The notes under the pieces: model-generated
The model's input: the letters and a program-made list of their open reading frames with translations, nothing else
What the model was told of the DNA's origin: nothing
Database searches by the model: none
Shown: in pieces, positions 5,227 through 9,939 of the stretch
How positions within the stretch are numbered: the first letter of the stretch is position 1
Layout of the letters: each line of letters opens with the position of its first letter
Source of the DNA: Anaerolineaceae bacterium
GTDB taxonomy: Bacteria > Chloroflexota > Anaerolineae > Anaerolineales > Anaerolineaceae
DNA length: 9,939 bases
Direction: 5' to 3'
NCBI GenBank assembly: GCA_011620445.1
Contig: WOZB01000058.1
Span: 1-9,939 of the forward strand
Made by a program: the position numbers and the translations under genes

Positions 5227-6957
5227 ATGGAAAGAACTGTTCCCATCCGCTCATCCGAAGAAATCGAACTCTACCTGCGCACTATCTATTCGCTTCTGCG
5301 CTCGTCCAACGAAGTGCGCATTCGCTCACTCGAGGAAGTGCACGCCGGTATGAATTCTTCGCTGCATACGCTCGCGCGCGAAAATAAAGTGGATGTTTCT
5401 GCCTTAGTCTATAGCTTGCTGCGCTTGCCAGATTGCATATTTGAAACTCAGAAAGTTGTCTTAGGGCAAACTCCTTCCAATTTTGTGCATTTTGGATATG
5501 GCCACGTGGAAGAGTGGCAAGAAGTATCCGCCAAGGCGCGCCGAAGACGCTGCTATTTCAACGGCAAGGACACCTTAGCTTGTTTTATTGCTTCGCGCTC
5601 GGATATCGATGATGTGGTGCCTTCCCTGACTGCTTTTCAAATCGAGTGGAACAAACTCCACAACATCCTGGCCGGGGTTCCGAAAAAATTAATTAACGAT
5701 GCCACACCCAGCAAAGCAGAAACGTTCCATGCCCTCAGTGTGAAACTTGGCATCAGTGAAGAAGAGCTTGCTCGCCTTCATGCTGCCAGCGGAGATAATT
5801 TCAAGCACATCTTGCTTGTCATTGCGGCCAAAAGGGCTGACTTTACCGTCCAATTGCTCAGCGGTTCCTTGAACGATTATCGCCAGGCTACCGAGCATTG
5901 GTGGGAAGCTATCGAAAATCATTACCAGGATATCCTGGAACGGCCGGTATACTTCATTTCTTCCAACACGCACAGCATTCCCAATTTGCTCTCAGGATTC
6001 GCCTTGCAGCACACCAGGAAACTGGCTGATTATGTCACCCACTCTGGCCAAGCCGAATTACAAACTGAATGGGATGAACTGAAGGTAAATGGCAGCAAGG
6101 GCAGCAAGGAAAACTTCTACTATTACTTGATGAAGAAGCTGCAAAACGACCCCGCAGGTCGGGGACTATTGGTGGAGGAGACCGCTGCAGAACAAAGTGC
6201 GGGTATTGAGCGTATCCCCAGCATACATGCATTTGATATCGAGGCAGAAGTGATTGACATTTCATGCCTCAACTTCGCCCATTTTGACCCGCGTTTGTTG
6301 GATAAGCTCTGCAAACCCGGTTCGGATTGCAGTTTTCTGCAGAGATCCGATGCCTTGATCATCAATATCGATTATCCGCTGGGGTTCGCGGCTTATCATC
6401 TTCTTTCCAAAATTGCTGAAAACATCAGCAGCCTCTTAGGTGTCTATGTTATCGGGAAAGCCGCCAGCTTGAATGGGGTTCGTGGTGATGTTGTTCTCCC
6501 GAATGTGGTCTATGACGAACACTCCCGCAATACCTATCTGTTCAACAACAACTTCACCTCAGCAGATATCGCCCCCTGGTTAAACTACGGTACAGTTCTG
6601 GACAACCAAAAAGCGGTCAGCGTGATGGGAACATATCTGCAAAATGCTACAGTTATGGACGTGATCTACCGCGAGGGGTATACCGATGTTGAGATGGAAG
6701 CCGGGCCATACCTTTCGGCTGTTTATGAACTCTTCCGCCCCCAACGCCACCCCGTGAACGAGATTGTAAACCTTGCCAAATTGCCCTTCGATTTAGGCAT
6801 ACTGCATTACGTTTCGGATACACCGCTCTCGAAAGGTAGAAATTTGGGTGCGGGTTCCCTCTCCTATTATGGTATGGATTCCACGTATGCTGTCAGCATT
6901 GCTGTTTTGCGCCGGATCTTCAACCTCGAAAAGCAGCGCTTAAGTCAGGAAAATTAG
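5227..6957 (+). CDS. Uncharacterised two-part protein with a nucleoside phosphorylase / AMP nucleosidase-like C-terminal domain
   Basis: Family not firmly recognised; from memory it may belong to DUF6909. No signal peptide or membrane segment is visible in the 576 residues. Residues 1-330 look mainly helical, with a basic RRRR (105-108), then DTLACFIASRSDIDDVVP (115-132) and QIEWNKLHNIL (138-148), which look like conserved family motifs. Residues about 335-566 resemble the phosphorylase fold: YVIGKAASLNG..GDVVLPN (407-426), a strand-helix region around YGTVLDNQKAVSV, DVEMEAG (487-493; the family has VEMEA or DMESA), and VSDTPL (529-534). E. coli AMP nucleosidase has VSDKPL at the corresponding place, where the Asp is the general acid acting on the base. 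Glu489/Glu491 and Asp531 are therefore candidate active-site residues. The closing SYYGMDSTYAVSIAVLRRIF helix also parallels AMP nucleosidase. The substrate is unknown. It forms its own transcription unit: promoter candidate upstream, hairpin at the stop codon. Confidence 0.75.
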   Translation: MERTVPIRSSEEIELYLRTIYSLLRSSNEVRIRSLEEVHAGMNSSLHTLARENKVDVSALVYSLLRLPDCIFETQKVVLGQTPSNFVHFGYGHVEEWQEVSAKARRRRCYFNGKDTLACFIASRSDIDDVVPSLTAFQIEWNKLHNILAGVPKKLINDATPSKAETFHALSVKLGISEEELARLHAASGDNFKHILLVIAAKRADFTVQLLSGSLNDYRQATEHWWEAIENHYQDILERPVYFISSNTHSIPNLLSGFALQHTRKLADYVTHSGQAELQTEWDELKVNGSKGSKENFYYYLMKKLQNDPAGRGLLVEETAAEQSAGIERIPSIHAFDIEAEVIDISCLNFAHFDPRLLDKLCKPGSDCSFLQRSDALIINIDYPLGFAAYHLLSKIAENISSLLGVYVIGKAASLNGVRGDVVLPNVVYDEHSRNTYLFNNNFTSADIAPWLNYGTVLDNQKAVSVMGTYLQNATVMDVIYREGYTDVEMEAGPYLSAVYELFRPQRHPVNEIVNLAKLPFDLGILHYVSDTPLSKGRNLGAGSLSYYGMDSTYAVSIAVLRRIFNLEKQRLSQEN

Positions 6958-6982
6958 ACCTCTTCCTTGTGCCGAAGAGGTC
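6957..6982. terminator. Probable bidirectional terminator hairpin
   Basis: GACCTCTTC (6957-6965) pairs perfectly with GAAGAGGTC (6974-6982) around an 8-base loop. The first base is the last base of the 5227-6957 gene's TAG. Read on the minus strand, the stem is followed by TAATTTT, a usable U-tract for the incoming carboxypeptidase transcript. On the plus strand the following TGTGTTG is weaker. It lies between two convergent genes. Confidence 0.65.
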
Positions 6983-7054
6983 TGTGTTGAGGTGAAGCTT
7001 TTGCGTAAACTCTGGAGGGCTTTCAGTGTAGTTCATGCTGTTTTATGCCAGCCA

Positions 7055-8539
7055 CTACCTGGGTTGGCAGCACTCCGCGATAAAAGCTGGCAATTCCTTG
7101 CCCAATCTTTCCAGTGAAGCCAGTTGCAAGTACATCATATGCCCTGATTCAAAATAGCTGAATTTGACTCGCTCTGCCAATTTTGCGGGCAGGGAAAGAT
7201 GATTAAAGGTGTACTCGGCCGCAAAATAGGGCGTGGCCAAATCATAATAGCCGCAAGCCACATAGACGCGCAAGTCAGGGTTGATCAGGAAAGCTTCGCG
7301 CAGGTCGGGCGAAACATCGGTGTATTTGGCCTGGTCCATTTCCCATTTCTTGAGATCCTTGATGATCTCATAGGGGATATCGAACTCAAAACCAAGGTCC
7401 CGACGCACATAATCGTAGAAGGTGGCTGTGTAGGGCCCCTTGATGGCCGAGTAGCTTGGGTCGCGTTGGAACTCATCGCCTGCTAACCGGGCTTCCATAC
7501 CTGTAAAGCGGCTATCCAGGCGGCCAACTGTCAAGCCGTCTTTACGCCGTAATTCCTTACAATACTCCTGCACCTGCAAGCGTAGATTATGCTCATCGAG
7601 GTAGTTCTCTGAGACGCCAGTCAATCTTGAGAGTTCTTTGAGAATGGCAGTGCGGTCAGCTTTCTTAAGGGAATCGCCTTTCATCAATGCCAGGGTATAG
7701 GCATTTGCAGCAAATGCTTCAGCCTGCCGCAGCGCAGCCTGTAGGTCAGACTGCAGCTGATCATCCAGCTTCTTGTGGTACCAGGCGGTGGCAGTCATTG
7801 TGGGCAGTAACAAGGGATAAGGCAGGTCATTGCCCGAGTCAAATTCCAATGTCATAAAATTGAGCACTGAAGAAATCAAAATCACACCGTTCAGGTACAA
7901 GCCGTGGCGTTCCTGGAGATATTTGGATAGACCCGAAGCTCGGGTAGTTCCGTAGCTTTCACCAATCAGGAATTTGGGTGAAGCCCAACGCTGATTGCGG
8001 GTTGTCCAGCGAACGATGAAATCGCCAACGGATTGGATATCCTTCTGGACCCCGTGAAATTCTTCAGCTTTTTCACCTGGAACTGCGCGGCTGTAGCCGG
8101 TTGAAACCGGATCGATGAAAACCAGGTCCGTACTCTCCAGCAGGGTAAATTCATTATCCACCAGCTCGTAAGGCGGCGGCAGGGGCATACCTTCCGCATC
8201 CATTTTCACGCGCTTGGGGCCTAACATTCCCAGGTGCATCCACACGGATGAAGATCCTGGGCCCCCATTGAAGGAATAAGTGATCGGACGCCTTTCCTTG
8301 GTTTGATCAGTTTTCAGGTTATACGCAACATAGAAAATGGATGCTCGAGCTTTTTCACCTGTTTTCTCATCTTCTTCACGCAGGATCATCGTACCGGTAG
8401 TGACAGTGTAGTCAAGCTGTTTCTCACCGATTTTGAGGCTGTGTTCGGTCGTGACAATTTTATCCTGAGGTTCAGGTAGCTTATTGGGTTCTTTTATTTC
8501 CGGTTTTTCTTTATTGTCGTCCAATTTTTCGTCAACCAT
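7055..8539 (-). CDS. Peptidase S10 serine carboxypeptidase-like protein, no signal peptide
   Basis: A 494-residue alpha/beta hydrolase of the bacterial S10 type, expected to remove C-terminal residues from peptides, usually with an acidic pH optimum. It shows the oxyanion-region motif SFNGGPGSSSVW (residues 89-100), LVFIDPVSTGYS (139-150), the nucleophile elbow GESYG with Ser195, YVACGYYDLATP with Asp433, and ESGHMMY with His467, so the whole triad is present. A helical cap fills roughly 240-380. The N-terminus (1-32) is strongly charged and rich in Lys, Glu and Pro, with no hydrophobic stretch, so there is no classical signal peptide, whereas many S10 enzymes are secreted, periplasmic or vacuolar. 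The start ATG has GGAGG (8544-8548) four bases upstream. It lies 33 bases after the MFS transporter gene on the same strand and ends before a convergent terminator hairpin. Confidence 0.9.
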   Translation of the reverse strand: MVDEKLDDNKEKPEIKEPNKLPEPQDKIVTTEHSLKIGEKQLDYTVTTGTMILREEDEKTGEKARASIFYVAYNLKTDQTKERRPITYSFNGGPGSSSVWMHLGMLGPKRVKMDAEGMPLPPPYELVDNEFTLLESTDLVFIDPVSTGYSRAVPGEKAEEFHGVQKDIQSVGDFIVRWTTRNQRWASPKFLIGESYGTTRASGLSKYLQERHGLYLNGVILISSVLNFMTLEFDSGNDLPYPLLLPTMTATAWYHKKLDDQLQSDLQAALRQAEAFAANAYTLALMKGDSLKKADRTAILKELSRLTGVSENYLDEHNLRLQVQEYCKELRRKDGLTVGRLDSRFTGMEARLAGDEFQRDPSYSAIKGPYTATFYDYVRRDLGFEFDIPYEIIKDLKKWEMDQAKYTDVSPDLREAFLINPDLRVYVACGYYDLATPYFAAEYTFNHLSLPAKLAERVKFSYFESGHMMYLQLASLERLGKELPAFIAECCQPR

Positions 8540-8543
8540 TTTT

Positions 8544-8548
8544 CCTCC
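8544..8548 (-). promoter_or_regulatory. Ribosome binding site of the S10 peptidase gene
   Basis: The minus strand reads TGGAGGAAAA then ATG at 8539. This strong Shine-Dalgarno sequence confirms the start, and with it the absence of a signal peptide, because a stop of the preceding gene lies only 33 bases upstream. Confidence 0.7.
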
Positions 8549-8572
8549 AGATATCTTCTTGTTGCAGTGAGT

Positions 8573-9796
8573 TTACTCTTCGGAAAATACTTTCACGGAA
8601 ATTTGCCTCGCTTTCCGATTTAGCGACAAATTTAAAGCTACTGCGATGAGTATGTAAACCAGCATGATGATGAAAGACGGAAGGTATCCGCCGAAAGCAT
8701 CAAAAAGGTAACCGGAGGCAGAACTTAAAATGGATGCGGCCAGCAAATTGACAGTCATGGCAGACAAATTCTCAGGGAAGTGTGTTGTACCGAACCTGGA
8801 AGCCACAAATCCTGAATTGATGGCTGGGATGCTGCCAAACGCGTAACCAAAAAGAGCATTCGAAACCAGCATCAAGGAAATCTGTTTCGCGAAGACCGAT
8901 AGGACCAATAAGGCCAGGGCGAGGAGAAAGAGAGAATTAACTAATGCCATGGAGAAGCGGGTGCCCTTGTGATCATAAATTTTGCCCCCTGCTATTCTGC
9001 CCAAGCCGTTCAAAATGGCAAAGATGCCTCCGAGGGTTGCGATGCTGCTGTAACTGATCTGACTGTCAATCGCCCTGGCCAGACCCGCCACTTGGGCGAT
9101 TATAACCAGGCCGGCTGCACTGATTGTCACTGCCCAGAAGAAAAACAACCAAAATTCCCCGGTTCTCAACATGGCTTTCACATTCATGTTCAGAGGATCT
9201 AATGAGGAACTTTTTTCCAATTGGGGCATGCGAGTACGAAAGAAAAAAGAAAGTGGTAATACGATGGCAAATGCCACCAATGCTGCCACCCTAAAACTTA
9301 TGCGCCAGCCATCCACATCTACTGGCGTGAAAATCTGGTAAAGCTTGCCAATAATGAAAGATCCGGAACCAAAGCCCATCATCAGGATTCCGGAAACAAA
9401 GGCCTGCTTTTTTGGGAAGAATCTGGTGACTGTGCTGATTACACTGTTGTAAAGCAAGCCAGCTGCAAAACCGCAGAACACGGCGAAAGCCAACAGTATC
9501 AGTGCCAGGTTCTGGGCAAACGAGGCAATACCGAAACCGGCCAGGAATGAGAAGGCGGCGGCAGCCATTAAGTTGCCAGGGCTCACCTTGCGGATTAGCT
9601 GCCCGCTTGCCAGGTTGCCAAGGCAAAAGAAAGCCATCATCACCATAAAAACCAGGGAAATTTCACTTTTTCCCCAGCTGAAGGACTCAGCTATGGGTAC
9701 GGAAATAGTACCCCAACTATAAACGATAGACGCATTGAAAAGGATCAACACACCGGCGATAACCATGATTGAAGCTTTACCAGGTTTCATCTTCAT
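8573..9796 (-). CDS. MFS transporter, oxalate/formate antiporter (OFA)-like
   Basis: A 407-residue inner-membrane carrier with about twelve hydrophobic segments in two groups of six around a polar middle loop (residues about 187-215). MFS loop signatures are GQLIRKVSPGNLM (65-77, between TM2 and TM3) and the mirror copy GRIAGGKIYDHKGTR (266-280, between TM8 and TM9). The second half reads like the OFA/monocarboxylate group: ML+TGEFW opening TM7, FGS.PAINS.FVASRFG (320-336), and a late SGYLFDAFGGYLPSF (361-375). The substrate is probably a small carboxylate but cannot be fixed from sequence. I prefer ATG 9796 (GGGAAG at 9801-9806) because TM1 then begins after about eight residues. GTG 9856 would add 20 residues and lies 9 bases after the previous stop, with AGGG seven bases before it; it remains possible. 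The gene is probably cotranscribed with the S10 peptidase. Confidence 0.82.
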   Translation of the reverse strand: MKMKPGKASIMVIAGVLILFNASIVYSWGTISVPIAESFSWGKSEISLVFMVMMAFFCLGNLASGQLIRKVSPGNLMAAAAFSFLAGFGIASFAQNLALILLAFAVFCGFAAGLLYNSVISTVTRFFPKKQAFVSGILMMGFGSGSFIIGKLYQIFTPVDVDGWRISFRVAALVAFAIVLPLSFFFRTRMPQLEKSSSLDPLNMNVKAMLRTGEFWLFFFWAVTISAAGLVIIAQVAGLARAIDSQISYSSIATLGGIFAILNGLGRIAGGKIYDHKGTRFSMALVNSLFLLALALLVLSVFAKQISLMLVSNALFGYAFGSIPAINSGFVASRFGTTHFPENLSAMTVNLLAASILSSASGYLFDAFGGYLPSFIIMLVYILIAVALNLSLNRKARQISVKVFSEE

Positions 9797-9865
9797 AGTG
9801 CTTCCCAAATTCCGATCTGCCCAATCTTCAAAATTAAAGGGCAAGTTTCGATTCACCGCCTCGCC

Positions 9866-9939
9866 CTAAGCAAGGCTCTGCCTGATTTTCTCTGCAGTTT
9901 TCCTATCATTTTCCAGTTTCTCGCGTTCAGCTGCGATTA
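9866..9939 (-). CDS. C-terminal end of an unidentified protein, continuing beyond the window
   Basis: On the minus strand an open frame enters from the window edge and ends with TAG at 9866-9868. The 23 visible residues (IAAEREKLEND, then RKTAEKIRQSLA) are rich in Glu, Lys, Arg and Ala, like the end of a helical or coiled-coil segment. This composition is more gene-like than chance, but the stretch is too short to identify. If real, the gene is upstream of the MFS transporter on the same strand, at 9 or 69 bases depending on the transporter's start. Confidence 0.4.
   Translation of the reverse strand, partial: IAAEREKLENDRKTAEKIRQSLA

Noticed and set aside
6090..6110. Short direct repeat GGCAGCAAG
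   Set aside because: It is two copies encoding Gly-Ser-Lys in a linker of the 576-residue protein; no sign of a functional repeat.
7046..7069. Inverted repeat TGCCAGCC / GGTTGGCA spanning the end of the S10 peptidase gene
   Set aside because: It has one G-T wobble and no U-tract follows on either strand (TAAAA on the minus, GCACTCC on the plus), so it is not a convincing terminator.
9853..9909. Minus-strand mini-frame starting ATG at 9909 and ending TGA over the GTG at 9856
   Set aside because: It is 18 residues with no ribosome binding site and overlaps the more gene-like frame ending at 9866; coincidence is likely.

Overview
The window looks like an ordinary chromosomal segment of a bacterium, most likely an environmental anaerobe of the Chloroflexota (Anaerolineae-like). 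This placement is an inference from moderate GC, densely packed short operons in alternating directions, and gene content; there is no rRNA to confirm it. I see no tRNA, rRNA, insertion sequence, phage gene or CRISPR array.

Layout. (1) Bases 1-2087, + strand: the 3' part of a gene resembling the ArmA/RmtB/Sgm family of 16S rRNA m7G1405 methyltransferases, joined by a GTGA stop/start overlap to an RsmF-type m5C rRNA methyltransferase. (2) 2089-3656, - strand: type II pantothenate kinase followed after 2 bases by rsmE (m3U1498 methyltransferase). (3) 3722-4456, + strand: a YhhQ-family queuosine-precursor transporter. (4) 4437-5159, - strand: rsmI (2'-O-methylation of C1402). (5) 5227-6957, + strand: an uncharacterised 576-residue protein whose C-terminal third resembles the nucleoside phosphorylase / AMP nucleosidase fold. 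(6) 7055-9939, - strand: the end of an unidentified gene, an OFA-like MFS transporter, and an S10 serine carboxypeptidase with no signal peptide.

The striking theme is in the first half. Four predicted 16S rRNA methyltransferases, whose family targets are G1405, C1407, C1402 and U1498 (all in or beside the helix 44 decoding centre), lie within about 5 kb, together with a transporter serving tRNA wobble-base queuosine. They occupy several transcription units rather than one operon. The pair at the left edge is the most unusual. Homologues of its first gene are best known as aminoglycoside-resistance enzymes, yet here it sits in a housekeeping-type operon with an enzyme whose expected target is two nucleotides away. 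The second candidate for new biology is the 576-residue protein at 5227-6957.
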